Origin: CBDFKV01 sp965249035
Lineage (GTDB): Bacteria > Pseudomonadota > Gammaproteobacteria > Arenicellales > Poriferihabitantaceae
Length of the DNA stretch: 64,000 bases
Direction of reading: 5' to 3'
Assembly: GCA_965249035.1 (NCBI GenBank)
Contig: CBDFKV010000007.1
Span: 62,001-126,000 of the forward strand
The notes below the pieces were generated by a model. The model worked only from the letters and a program-made list of their open reading frames with translations. It was not told the origin of the DNA and made no database searches. Of this stretch, positions 18,519-27,301 are shown in pieces. Position numbers and translations under genes: made by a program. Each line of letters begins with the position of its first letter. Positions within the stretch are counted from its first letter, which is position 1.

Positions 18519-20125
18519 CCCCAAGCAGTACCGAAATGAAGCGACCTACAACACAGGAGAATACGGCTGTGCCACCGCGCTTAGAGCTACGCAACGTTTC
18601 CAAAATCTACCCTACCGTCATCGCCAATGATAAAGTGAATTTAATCGTTCAACCGGGTGAGATTCATGCCGTCTTGGGGGAGAATGGCGCCGGCAAAAGT
18701 ACCTTAATGAAAGTCATCTACGGGGTTACTAAGCCCAATGAAGGTGAGGTTTTTTGGAATGGTGAAGCAGTGACCATCAACAAACCTGCAGAAGCCAGGC
18801 GGCTCGGGATTGGGATGGTATTTCAGCATTTCAAACTGTTTGAAACCTTGACCGTCACACAAAATATTGCGTTGGGCCTTGACGAAAAGATCGGTATGGA
18901 TGCGCTCGCTGAGCGGATCAGCGTGGTTTCCGAGCGCTATGGTTTGCCGCTAGATCCGCAGCGCCTGGTGCACTCTTTATCGGTTGGGGAACGACAACGT
19001 GTAGAAATTGTGCGCTGCTTATTACAAGACCCGAAACTGCTGATCATGGATGAGCCCACTTCAGTTTTGACACCCCAAGCCGTACGAACCCTTTTTAAAA
19101 CGTTGCGACAGCTAGCTGAGGAGGATTGCAGCATCCTGTACATCAGCCATAAACTGGATGAGATTCGAGAACTGTGTCACGTCGCTACGGTCATTCGCGG
19201 TGGCAAAGTTACCGGTGAAGCCAAACCGGCAGAGGAAACCTCAGCGAGTTTGGCTCGAATGATGATTGGTCGCGAGCTGCCCGTGTGTCATAACCCAACA
19301 CCCGAGACCAGTGGCGTGCCACGTATGGTTATTTCAGGCTTGTCAGCCACTTCAAATGACCCTTTCGGTACCGACTTGCACGACATGAACTTGACTGTCC
19401 ACAGTGGTGAAATAGTAGGTATCGCTGGGATTTCCGGTAATGGTCAACAAGAGCTATTGGCGGCGCTGAGTGGAGAACGGCCTTTACCTGCTAAAGATGC
19501 TGACTCAATTCAGATTGACGGGGTCAGTGTCGCCCACCTCAATGCCTCTGAGCGGCGTAATCGTGGCTTGGCATTTGTCCCAGAAGAAAGGCTCGGGCGT
19601 GGTGCAGTACCGCTGATGTCCTTATCAGAAAATGCCCTTTTAACGGCTCACCGTGGCGGTATGGTGGAGTATGGCTTGGTTAAGCGAGGCAAGGTCAAGC
19701 AATTTGCGCAACGTTGTGTTGATGAATTTGATGTTCGCTGTGGTGGTGTTGAGGCCGCGGCAAAAAGCTTATCGGGTGGGAATTTACAAAAGTTTATTGT
19801 TGGTCGAGAAATCATCCAAGAACCCGAGATTTTGATTGCAGCGCAACCGACTTGGGGCGTTGACGTGGGTGCGGCTGCGGCCATTCGCCAGCAACTGATT
19901 GATTTACGCAATCAAGGTACGGCCGTTTTAATTATTTCTGAAGAGCTTGAAGAGCTGTTTGAGATTAGCGATCGCATTTTGGTTATCGCAGAAGGGCGTT
20001 TGTCGCCATCGAAAGCAACGACCGATACCGATGTCGAAGAAATAGGGCTGTGGATGAGTGGATTATTTCTTGAAACGGAATCAGCTCAATCCGGTAGCCA
20101 TACAGGGGCCTCTCATGTTATTTAA
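18515..20125 (+). CDS. ABC transporter ATP-binding protein, BmpA/nucleoside-type, two ATPase domains
   Basis: 536-residue protein with two ABC domains in tandem, as in sugar and nucleoside importers. Domain 1 has GENGAGKST and signature LSVGERQRV. Domain 2 has the degenerate Walker A GISGNGQQE, signature LSGGNLQKF, and AAQPTWGVDVGA instead of a canonical Walker B. The degenerate second site is a family trait. With the two permeases and BmpA-like protein that follow, it should import a purine base or nucleoside. The ORF begins with about 22 non-conserved residues; a later start is possible. Confidence 0.9.
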   Translation: MTPSSTEMKRPTTQENTAVPPRLELRNVSKIYPTVIANDKVNLIVQPGEIHAVLGENGAGKSTLMKVIYGVTKPNEGEVFWNGEAVTINKPAEARRLGIGMVFQHFKLFETLTVTQNIALGLDEKIGMDALAERISVVSERYGLPLDPQRLVHSLSVGERQRVEIVRCLLQDPKLLIMDEPTSVLTPQAVRTLFKTLRQLAEEDCSILYISHKLDEIRELCHVATVIRGGKVTGEAKPAEETSASLARMMIGRELPVCHNPTPETSGVPRMVISGLSATSNDPFGTDLHDMNLTVHSGEIVGIAGISGNGQQELLAALSGERPLPAKDADSIQIDGVSVAHLNASERRNRGLAFVPEERLGRGAVPLMSLSENALLTAHRGGMVEYGLVKRGKVKQFAQRCVDEFDVRCGGVEAAAKSLSGGNLQKFIVGREIIQEPEILIAAQPTWGVDVGAAAAIRQQLIDLRNQGTAVLIISEELEELFEISDRILVIAEGRLSPSKATTDTDVEEIGLWMSGLFLETESAQSGSHTGASHVI

Positions 20126-21206
20126 GATTGAACCAAGGCCCCAGCCATCACGTTTGATGAGTTATATGTCACCCCTGATTGCAGTCGGTTTGACTTTGTT
20201 GATGGGGATGGTATTTGCACCGTTTGTTGGTCTCAACCCACTCAGTGCTTTTCATGCTTTTTTCATTGCACCTATCGACGACTTGTATGGCTTGGGGGAA
20301 TTAGGCGTTAAGGCTGCCCCCCTGATGCTGATCGCACTGGGCTTGGCAATAGGGTTTCGATCCAATGTTTGGAACATCGGTGCCGAAGGCCAGTTAACGA
20401 TGGGCGCGGTATTCGGTGGTGGGCTAGCGTTGTATTTCAATGAAACGGACAGTGCCTTGCTGCTTCCAGCGATGATTATTGCCGGTGCGCTGGGCGGCAT
20501 GGCTTGGGCTTCGATCCCCGCATTCTTGCGAACCCGGTTTAATACCAACGAGATACTAGTGAGCTTGATGCTGAATTACGTCGCGATCTTAATCCTGAGC
20601 TATCTAGTGCATTCTCCTTGGAGAGATCCTGGCGGTTACAACTTTCCAGAATCTGAAATTTTTTCGGATGCAGCAACCTTGCCAGTCATTCTGGAAGATA
20701 CACGACTTCATCTCGGTTTGATTTTAGCCTTAATCGCGGTGGTATTGGCCTGGGTGTTTGAACGTAAAAGTTTTATTGGCTATCAAATGCAAGTGGCTGG
20801 CTTAGCCGAAAATGCGGCACTGTACGCCGGCTTTAAGCGTAATCGAATGATTTGGATTGGGCTGCTGGTGGGTGGAGCAGCTGCCGGTATCGCGGGCCTA
20901 AGCGAAGTGGCTGGCCCAATTGGCCAACTGTTGCCCTCGGTTTCGCCGGGGTATGGGTATGCCGCCATTATCGTGGCTTTTGTGGGCCGCTTGCATCCCT
21001 TTGGCATATTGCTGGCGAGCCTGTTGATGTCTTTATTGTATTTGGGCGGTGAAAGCGCGCAAATGGAGCTTGGTTTACCCTCTGCAATTACTGGCGTTTT
21101 TCAGGGTGTATTGTTGTTCTTTTTACTGGCGGCGGATCTTTTTATCAATTATCGTCTGCGGTCAGCCAAGCCCACTCCTACGGTAAGCTTGGAGGAGTCA
21201 GCGTGA
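20115..21206 (+). CDS. ABC transporter permease, BmpA/nucleoside-type (first permease)
   Basis: 363-residue multi-pass membrane protein with the BPD_transp_2 signature (IGFRSNVWNIGAEGQLTMGA). I chose ATG 20115, preceded by AGGGG at good spacing. The frame is open to 20058, but that part lies in the ATPase gene. It overlaps the ATPase gene by 11 bases and the next permease by 4, and pairs with that permease to form the channel. Confidence 0.9.
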   Translation: MLFKIEPRPQPSRLMSYMSPLIAVGLTLLMGMVFAPFVGLNPLSAFHAFFIAPIDDLYGLGELGVKAAPLMLIALGLAIGFRSNVWNIGAEGQLTMGAVFGGGLALYFNETDSALLLPAMIIAGALGGMAWASIPAFLRTRFNTNEILVSLMLNYVAILILSYLVHSPWRDPGGYNFPESEIFSDAATLPVILEDTRLHLGLILALIAVVLAWVFERKSFIGYQMQVAGLAENAALYAGFKRNRMIWIGLLVGGAAAGIAGLSEVAGPIGQLLPSVSPGYGYAAIIVAFVGRLHPFGILLASLLMSLLYLGGESAQMELGLPSAITGVFQGVLLFFLLAADLFINYRLRSAKPTPTVSLEESA

Positions 21207-22126
21207 CAGAAACGATTATTGGCATCATTTTGGCTACATTAGCTGCCGGAACTCCTTTGGTATTTGCCGCGCTTGGTGAGCTAATTACTGAAAAATCAGG
21301 CGTCTTGAATCTGGGCGTGGAAGGCATGATGATTGTCGGTGCAGTCTGTGGATTTGCAGTCGCAGCTGAAAGCGGCAATTTGTGGCTGGGAGTCGCCGTG
21401 GCGGTCTTGGCCGGGGCTGGGATGGCCCTGTTGTTTGCGGTGCTGACGCTCACCTTTCAAGCCAATCAAGTGGCAGCTGGCCTGGCATTAACCATTTTTG
21501 GAATTGGTTTGAGTGCCTATATTGGCCTGGAGTATACGAGTGTTGCCTTAACGGGTATTCAGCCGATTCATATCCCGGGTTTGAGTGATATTCCCGTGAT
21601 CGGGCCGTTAGTATTTTCGCTAGATCCTTTGCTCTATCTGTCTTTTATAGCGTTGGCGGCGATCAGCTATTTTTTGTATCGAACCAAATCAGGCTTATTG
21701 CTACGAGCCATTGGGGAATCGCCTCAGGCTGCCGTTTCACTCGGTTATCCGGTGATCGCGATACGCTATGCTGCTGTGCTGTTTGGTGGCGCGATGGCAG
21801 GCCTTGGTGGTGCTTATCTAGCCTTGGTATACACGCCCCTGTGGGTCGAGTCGATGACCGCCGGAAGAGGTTGGATTGCACTGGCCCTGGTGGTTTTTGC
21901 GACTTGGCGTCCGGCTAGAGTAGTTGTCGGTGCTTATTTGTTTGGTGGCGTCACTATTCTTCAATTCCACGTGCAAGGGCTTGGTATTGAATTGCCCTCG
22001 CAGTTACTATCTGCTCTACCTTATATTGCGACCATTGTTGTACTGGTTTTTATCTCACGAGATGCTAATCTCATTCGTCTAAATGCGCCTGCTTCGCTTG
22101 GCAAGGCGTTTCACCCCAGTGTTTAA
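21203..22126 (+). CDS. ABC transporter permease, BmpA/nucleoside-type (second permease)
   Basis: 307-residue membrane protein with about eight to ten hydrophobic segments and the paired-permease signature GELITEKSGVLNLGVEGMM. It starts at GTG 21203, overlapping the previous stop (GTGA), with GGAGGAG just upstream. It forms the heterodimeric channel with the preceding permease. Confidence 0.92.
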   Translation: MTETIIGIILATLAAGTPLVFAALGELITEKSGVLNLGVEGMMIVGAVCGFAVAAESGNLWLGVAVAVLAGAGMALLFAVLTLTFQANQVAAGLALTIFGIGLSAYIGLEYTSVALTGIQPIHIPGLSDIPVIGPLVFSLDPLLYLSFIALAAISYFLYRTKSGLLLRAIGESPQAAVSLGYPVIAIRYAAVLFGGAMAGLGGAYLALVYTPLWVESMTAGRGWIALALVVFATWRPARVVVGAYLFGGVTILQFHVQGLGIELPSQLLSALPYIATIVVLVFISRDANLIRLNAPASLGKAFHPSV

Positions 22127-22141
22127 AATTAGGAGTAATCC

Positions 22142-23224
22142 ATGAAAAAGATTCAATTTCGAAAATTGGCCATTGGCCTGGCGTCGGCTGCGATGCTGTC
22201 GTCAGTTTCAGCGAGTGCTGAAGGCCCGCTAAAAATAGGCTTTATATATGTCAGTCCTATCGGCGATGCGGGTTGGACCTATCAGCATGATATTGGTCGA
22301 CTAGAAATGGAAAGCGCCCTGGGCGATGCAATCGAAACCAAATATATCGAAAGTGTGCCCGAAGGTAGTGAAGCGGAGCGCGTTATCCGTGGGTTTGCAG
22401 CTGACGATTATGGTTTGGTGTTCACCACCTCATTTGGCTATATGAACCCCACCATCAAAGTCGCCAAGAATTTCCCCAAGGTCAAGTTTGAACACGCGAC
22501 GGGCTACAAAAGTGCCAAGAACGTTGGAACCTACGTGGCGCGCTTTTATGAAGGCCGTTATCTATCCGGGATAGTGGCAGGCAAAATGACCAAATCCAAC
22601 GTCGCTGGCTATGTAGCAGCGTTCCCCATTCCTGAGGTCTTGCGCGGAATCAACGCTTTCACTTTGGGTATGCGTAGCGTTAATCCCGATGCTGAAGTAA
22701 AGGTTATTTGGACGAACTCTTGGTTTGATCCGGGCCGTGAGCGTGAAGCGTCCGACGTCCTCATTACCCAAGGTGCTGATGTGATTACGCATCATACGGA
22801 TTCAACGGCAGCAGTGCAGGTGGCTGACGAGAAAGGGGTGTGGTCGGTTGGTTATCACTCAGACATGTCTAAATATGGCCCTAAAGGGCACTTGACTGCG
22901 GTTACCCATCACTGGGGTGATTACTACACGAAAATTGCACAGCAAGTCATGGATGGAACGTGGGAAACCACTAACGTTTGGGGTGGCATTAAAGAGGGCA
23001 TGATCAAGCTGGCACCGTTGAACGAAGCCGTGCCTGCTGATGTTGTGGCATTAGTTGCAGAAAAAGAAGCGGCGATCAAGGAGGGTTCTTTACACCCCTT
23101 CCAAGGGCCCATTTTGGACCAGGAAGGCGCGGAATTGGTTGCTGAAGGAGCGACCATGACTGACGACGAATTGCAAAAAATGGAGTGGTACGTGCAAGGC
23201 GTACAAGGTAAGTTGCCTAAATAG
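22142..23224 (+). CDS. BmpA-family periplasmic purine/nucleoside-binding protein
   Basis: 360-residue secreted binding protein. The first ~26 residues are a Sec signal peptide ending in SVSASA; there is no lipobox Cys, unlike Gram-positive BmpA lipoproteins. Family segments include KIGFIYVSPIGDAGWTYQHD and VFTTSFGYMNP. It delivers ligand to the two permeases upstream. AGGAG precedes the ATG, and a strong hairpin follows the gene, ending the xdh-transporter transcript. The ligand is inferred from the surrounding purine genes. Confidence 0.9.
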   Translation: MKKIQFRKLAIGLASAAMLSSVSASAEGPLKIGFIYVSPIGDAGWTYQHDIGRLEMESALGDAIETKYIESVPEGSEAERVIRGFAADDYGLVFTTSFGYMNPTIKVAKNFPKVKFEHATGYKSAKNVGTYVARFYEGRYLSGIVAGKMTKSNVAGYVAAFPIPEVLRGINAFTLGMRSVNPDAEVKVIWTNSWFDPGREREASDVLITQGADVITHHTDSTAAVQVADEKGVWSVGYHSDMSKYGPKGHLTAVTHHWGDYYTKIAQQVMDGTWETTNVWGGIKEGMIKLAPLNEAVPADVVALVAEKEAAIKEGSLHPFQGPILDQEGAELVAEGATMTDDELQKMEWYVQGVQGKLPK

Positions 23225-23254
23225 TTCCTGCAATTTGAGCCTTGAAAGATGCTG

Positions 23255-23290
23255 CTGCCGACTACCTGTTAGTCGGCAGTTGTTTATTTA
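23255..23290 (+). terminator. Rho-independent terminator after the BmpA gene
   Basis: A perfect 10-bp stem (CTGCCGACTA, 23255-23264, with its complement at 23270-23279), a 5-base loop, then a T-rich tail. It separates the xdh-transporter genes from guaD. Confidence 0.85.
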
Positions 23291-23311
23291 CAGCGGCTAT
23301 TTGACCTAGTG

Positions 23312-24628
23312 ATGAAGGAATCAAAACCGATCGCATTTCGCGGGGCATTCCTTCATTGCTTAGGTGACCCTGCCAGCGCATCGGCAGACGATGCCATTGA
23401 GTATTACGCTGATGGGATCCTATGTCTTAGCGACGGAGTCATTACTGGTTTAGGCTCCGCTGATGAAGTATTGCTGACCTTGCCTGCTGCCACAAAGCTG
23501 ATGGACTACCGTGATCGTCTGATCGTCCCTGGTTTTGTCGATACGCACGTCCATTATTCACAAACTGATATCATCGGCTCTTATGGTGCACAGCTGCTAG
23601 AGTGGCTAAATACCTACACCTTCCCAGCCGAAGCACGCTTTGAAGAGGCCGCCTATGCTGAAGAGGTGTCGGAATTTTTCGTCAGCGAGTTACTGCGTAA
23701 TGGCACTACCACCGCTTTGGTATTGGCGACCGTCCATCCTGGTTCAGTGGATGCAATCTTTACGGCAGCTCAGCGGCATAATCTACGATTGTTGGCGGGC
23801 AAAGTGTTGATGGATCGGCATGCGCCAGATTATTTGTGCGACACGCCTGAGCGCGGTTACCAGGAGAGTAAGGCACTGATCGAGCGCTGGCATGGTCAGG
23901 GCCGGTTGGGTTACGCAATTACGCCACGATTTGCCCCCACCTCAACGGACGCCCAATTACAAAGTGCCGGGGAGTTGGCGGGAGAGTATCCCGATGTCCA
24001 TATCCATACGCATGTCGCAGAGAACCATGATGAAGTGGCGTGGGTGGCTAAACTGTTTCCGTGGGCTCGCAGCTATTTGGACGTCTACGATCATTACCAT
24101 TTACTGCGCGAGCGAGCCGTTTTCGCACATTGCCTGCATTTAGATGCCGATGATCGAACTAGGATGGCCGACGCAGGCGCGGCGATGGCATTTTGCCCGA
24201 CCTCTAATCTATTCTTGGGCAGTGGTTTATTTGATTTGGACGCCGCGCGCGAGCAAGGAATTCGAGTGGGGTTGGCTACGGATATTGGTGGCGGAACCAG
24301 CCTAAATATGTTGCGGACAATTGCAGAAGCCTACAAAGTGTTGCAGCTAAATGGACAGCAGCTATCTGCATATCAGGCGCTTTACTTGGCCACCTTGGGT
24401 GGTGCTAAAGCACTCTATTTGGACGATAAAATTGGCAATTTCGCAGTGGGAAAAGAAGCCGATTTTGTGGTGCTAGATTTGGAATCAACACCCCTCATCA
24501 CTCGGCGTATGAAAGCTGCGCAATCCATCGAAGAACAGCTATTTGCACTGATGATTTTAGGCGATGATCGAGCGATTAAAGCGACTTATGTAATGGGCGA
24601 GCTTGTACACAGGAACGCTGATCAGTAG
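23312..24628 (+). CDS. guaD: Guanine deaminase
   Basis: 438-residue amidohydrolase with zinc ligands in FVDTHVHYSQTD, HIHTHVAEN, FAHCLHL and LATDIGGGTS, and guanine deaminase segments such as EWLNTYTFPAE and FCPTSNLFLGSG. It converts guanine to xanthine, the substrate of XdhAB. It lies after the terminator of the transporter operon and therefore probably has its own promoter. ATG 23312 is preceded in frame by a GTG at 23309; either could be used. Confidence 0.93.
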   Translation: MKESKPIAFRGAFLHCLGDPASASADDAIEYYADGILCLSDGVITGLGSADEVLLTLPAATKLMDYRDRLIVPGFVDTHVHYSQTDIIGSYGAQLLEWLNTYTFPAEARFEEAAYAEEVSEFFVSELLRNGTTTALVLATVHPGSVDAIFTAAQRHNLRLLAGKVLMDRHAPDYLCDTPERGYQESKALIERWHGQGRLGYAITPRFAPTSTDAQLQSAGELAGEYPDVHIHTHVAENHDEVAWVAKLFPWARSYLDVYDHYHLLRERAVFAHCLHLDADDRTRMADAGAAMAFCPTSNLFLGSGLFDLDAAREQGIRVGLATDIGGGTSLNMLRTIAEAYKVLQLNGQQLSAYQALYLATLGGAKALYLDDKIGNFAVGKEADFVVLDLESTPLITRRMKAAQSIEEQLFALMILGDDRAIKATYVMGELVHRNADQ

Positions 24629-24656
24629 TGATCAGAGCTACTTGGGGGTTAAGAGA

Positions 24657-24815
24657 CTGCTCGATTATTGCTTGATCACGAGTAATCCGATGTTGATGCT
24701 CATTCCAGCATCGATCCATCGTATAGCCTAGCTAGTTTATTGCCTAACAATTCATAGCTGACAAGCCATACCAATGCTGCTCGATGCCCAGTATGGCAGT
24801 AAGCCACTACGCCAT
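24657..24815 (-). pseudogene. Decayed 3' fragment of the rhodanese gene
   Basis: On the minus strand this stretch matches the last ~47 codons and stop region of the intact sulfurtransferase gene at 27302-28210, at roughly four in five bases by eye. It still reads AYCHTGHRAALVW, including the catalytic Cys, but the Trp codon matching residue 291 of the intact protein is a TGA stop and one base is missing after it. Upstream codons are absent: similarity ends near 24815, where nsrR's 3' flank begins. It is a remnant, not a gene. See the findings for what it says about the nsrR-nirK insertion. Confidence 0.85.
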
Positions 24816-24832
24816 TGATTTTTTGTTGATTT

Positions 24833-25288
24833 TCATTTGGTTTCCCCCGTTGGTTTTTCTATTGCTGTGAGGCCAAATTGATTGCGTAATCGAGCGGGTT
24901 CCTTAGTTAAGTCTGCAATGGAATAACTATCCAGAACATCAAGGAAGGCAACCAGGGCTTTATCAAAAGAAACTTTTAATTCACAACCGACTATGATGGC
25001 GCAGCGGGGGTTAGAGCAATTTGCCATAAGAAGCGTTGGCTCGAACTGTCGAACGACATAGCCGACTGTCACCTCTTTTGGATTCTTACCTAGAGCAAGT
25101 CCGCCACCACGGCCTCGCTTTGAACGCAGCAATCCAAGTGTTGATAATTTATGAACCACTTTCAGTAAATGATTTTTAGGAACTTGATACTTTTCAGACA
25201 GCTCCTGAATCGTGATTTGTCGATCTCTGTTTAAGGTGGCATAGATTAGTACTCTAAGCGCATAGTCTGTAAATTTCGTAAGCTGCAT
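24833..25288 (-). CDS. nsrR: Rrf2-family nitric-oxide-sensing repressor NsrR
   Basis: 151-residue Rrf2 regulator. The N terminus (MQLTKFTDYALRVLIYA) and winged helix (KRGRGGGLALGK) fit NsrR. Three Cys with spacing 4 and 5 (NCSNPRCAIIVGC) match the [4Fe-4S] ligands of NsrR, which loses DNA binding when NO attacks the cluster. The start at 25288 is preceded by GAGG; an open extension upstream adds 12 unrelated residues. It is divergent from nirK, whose product is NO, so a feedback circuit is likely. Confidence 0.85.
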   Translation of the reverse strand: MQLTKFTDYALRVLIYATLNRDRQITIQELSEKYQVPKNHLLKVVHKLSTLGLLRSKRGRGGGLALGKNPKEVTVGYVVRQFEPTLLMANCSNPRCAIIVGCELKVSFDKALVAFLDVLDSYSIADLTKEPARLRNQFGLTAIEKPTGETK

Positions 25289-25705
25289 TAAATCCTCAAT
25301 AATATTCAGTGAAATATTATCCATATTGTACGTATATTGGGTTTATTGCAAATACTTTAACTCTTCGCTACCTCTTAGGTGTAAGAGTGATTAGAAGATA
25401 CAATCAAGCCGTAACAATAGTTTGTAGAATGCTTATGGCTTGACAATATAATAATGCGTATGTGTGGTGAAATTGTCGTGAAAACATCAAGTTAAGGTCG
25501 CTGGGTTTAGAGTCCAGAGAAAATTGCAACGGGTAGCAGCTCGCCGACTCAGAGCGGCAAAAGGCAAGAGTGAGAAGGGTGTAAGTGATATTACGGGCTG
25601 ACTTGGCTCAACCAAGGACTGAATTCAAAGGCGCAATCATTCTTGACCAAAGGCAAATTCCGCTAATAATTAAGCACGGCATTCATACTAAAGCCACCAC
25701 CTTAA

Positions 25706-25728
25706 AACATGTATAGACAAAGCATTTT
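25706..25728. promoter_or_regulatory. Candidate NsrR operator, distal
   Basis: An 11-1-11 arrangement: AACATGTATAG, one base, then CAAAGCATTTT. Against the published NsrR half-site (AAGATGYATTT and its complement), I count 8 of 11 matches in each half. It lies 100 bases upstream of nirK. The surrounding DNA is AT-rich, so chance similarity is possible. Confidence 0.4.
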
Positions 25729-25791
25729 TAAAAGTGTTACCGTCAATCCAATTATGCAGCTAATATTTGCAGTTGCTTAAAGAAAATTGTA

Positions 25792-25814
25792 AACATGTTT
25801 AACATATACATTAT
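25792..25814. promoter_or_regulatory. Candidate NsrR operator, proximal
   Basis: A second 11-1-11 arrangement: AACATGTTTAA, one base, then ATATACATTAT, with 7 and 8 of 11 matches to the NsrR half-site. It contains the perfect 10-base palindrome AAACATGTTT (25791-25800 with its first base). It ends 14 bases before the nirK ATG, so a bound repressor would block transcription or cover the 5' leader. Confidence 0.35.
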
Positions 25815-25828
25815 TTGGGAGAATTATC

Positions 25829-26962
25829 ATGAAAAATGTTTCAAAGTTAAGCTCGAAGTCATGGCTGGTTTTGTTGGCTACCTCTGCGCTATTGATTGCT
25901 ACTCCACATGCGGCGGCAAAGGGGGGAGTAGCAGGATTTGAAATAGGTTCAGAAGCAAAGATCGAAGGTCTTGAGCGGATTAAGCAAGAATTGGTAGCCC
26001 CCCCATTTTTTCCTAAACATAATCAAGTTGCCAAAGGTGAGCCTAAAATTGTTGAGGTCACGCTAACAATTGTAGAAAAAGAAATGGAAATAGCCCCAGG
26101 TGTTTTCATACAGGCAATGACTTTCAATGGTAGCAATCCTGGTCCGATGATTGTTGTCCATGAAGGCGACTATGTTGAGCTCACTCTGAAGAATCCAGAA
26201 ACCAATACCATGGCTCATAATATTGATTTTCACGCATCAACAGGTGCTCTAGGTGGTGGTCAGTTGACTCTTGTGTCACCTGGGCAACAGGCTAAGTTGC
26301 GCTTTAAAGCAATCAAGGTCGGTACTTTTATCTACCATTGTGCTCCTGGAGGAACCATGATTCCTTATCATGTTGTGGCAGGTATGAATGGTGCATTGAC
26401 CGTTTTGCCTAGAGAGGGTTTGAAGGATGGAAACGGTGAGCCAGTCAAGTATGACCGTGCCTACTATATTGGAGAACAGGATTTTTACATTCCACGGGAT
26501 GCGGAAGGAAACTATAAGCGATATGACTCGCCTAGTGCCGCATTGGCGGACACATTAGAGGCCACTAAAACGCTTTTACCAACACACATCACTTTTAATG
26601 GGAAAGTAGGTGCCCTAACTGGGGAAAATGCGATGAAAGCTGAAGTGGGTGAAACGGTCTTATTCGTTCATTCGCAAGCAAACCGCGACTCCAGGGTTCA
26701 CATTATTGGTGGTCATGGCGATCTAGTCTGGATTGGCGGATCATTTAACGATACACCAAGTACGGCCCGCGAAACCTGGCGTGTTAACGGAGGTGAGGCG
26801 GTCGCCGCAGTGTATACGTTCGTGCAGCCGGGTATCTACGCCTACGTAAATCATAACTTGATTGAGGCAATCCAATTAGGTGCTGCGGGGCACATTTCTG
26901 TTGAAGGTAAATGGAATAATGATTTGATGGAACAAGTAGAACCCGCCGGACCCATCAAATAA
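25829..26962 (+). CDS. nirK: Copper-containing nitrite reductase NirK/AniA
   Basis: 377-residue periplasmic enzyme reducing nitrite to nitric oxide. Residues 1-30 are a signal peptide. Two cupredoxin domains follow. Type 1 copper ligands are His130, Cys171, His181 and Met186. Type 2 ligands are His135 and His170 plus a His in AYVNHNLIEA of the second domain. There is no C-terminal heme or extra cupredoxin domain. A GGGAG ribosome site precedes the ATG. It is divergent from nsrR with two candidate NsrR sites between. No NO reductase gene is visible nearby. Both genes lie between two copies of a rhodanese 3' end, suggesting acquisition as a pair. Confidence 0.95.
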   Translation: MKNVSKLSSKSWLVLLATSALLIATPHAAAKGGVAGFEIGSEAKIEGLERIKQELVAPPFFPKHNQVAKGEPKIVEVTLTIVEKEMEIAPGVFIQAMTFNGSNPGPMIVVHEGDYVELTLKNPETNTMAHNIDFHASTGALGGGQLTLVSPGQQAKLRFKAIKVGTFIYHCAPGGTMIPYHVVAGMNGALTVLPREGLKDGNGEPVKYDRAYYIGEQDFYIPRDAEGNYKRYDSPSAALADTLEATKTLLPTHITFNGKVGALTGENAMKAEVGETVLFVHSQANRDSRVHIIGGHGDLVWIGGSFNDTPSTARETWRVNGGEAVAAVYTFVQPGIYAYVNHNLIEAIQLGAAGHISVEGKWNNDLMEQVEPAGPIK

Positions 26963-27025
26963 GAAAGCTAGGCATGCCAATCACGCGTTGTCACAAGAAT
27001 ATACTTTCTGTTTAGTTAATCGGAC

Positions 27026-27049
27026 TTGTGGGTAATGGATTACCCACAA
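27026..27049. repeat. Perfect inverted repeat downstream of nirK
   Basis: An 11-base arm, TTGTGGGTAAT (27026-27036), two bases, then its exact complement (27039-27049). There is no T-run after it on either strand, so it may be a transcript-stabilising hairpin or weak terminator for nirK rather than a canonical terminator. The rest of the 339-base gap 26963-27301 shows nothing I recognise. Confidence 0.6.
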
Positions 27050-27301
27050 AGAAGGGCCTTGTCGGAGTGTCGATGATGTGAGCAAGCGACTTTAGACTAG
27101 GTCAATTGGTTTTCATCGACGCCTGCTAAGATCAATTGGTGGTGTTGTCCTGGCCAAGTATGAAAACAGGTATTATTTGGGAACCGAGTCAAGGTAGCAT
27201 GACTCAGATAAAATTGTCTCCGACAAACGCGGAGCGATTCAGAAAGGTGATAAACAGCGACCGGAATACTGCGAAGCACCGCTGATTTGGGCATTACTCG
27301 A

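Larger units (their letters stand above)
25289..25828. other. nsrR-nirK intergenic region
   Basis: 540 bases between divergent genes. The ends are AT-rich, and the last 130 bases hold two NsrR-like dyads. The middle (about 25490-25640) is richer in G and C and purine-rich, has no ORF that looks coding, and I do not recognise it. A TTGACA at 25440 has no well-spaced -10 box. No tRNA-like fold was seen. Confidence 0.6.

Noticed and set aside
25440..25453. TTGACA followed closely by TATAAT upstream of nirK
   Set aside because: The two boxes are only two bases apart, so they cannot form a sigma-70 promoter.
27020..27055. Inverted repeat after nirK as a rho-independent terminator
   Set aside because: The stem is perfect but no T-run follows on either strand; reported as a repeat only.
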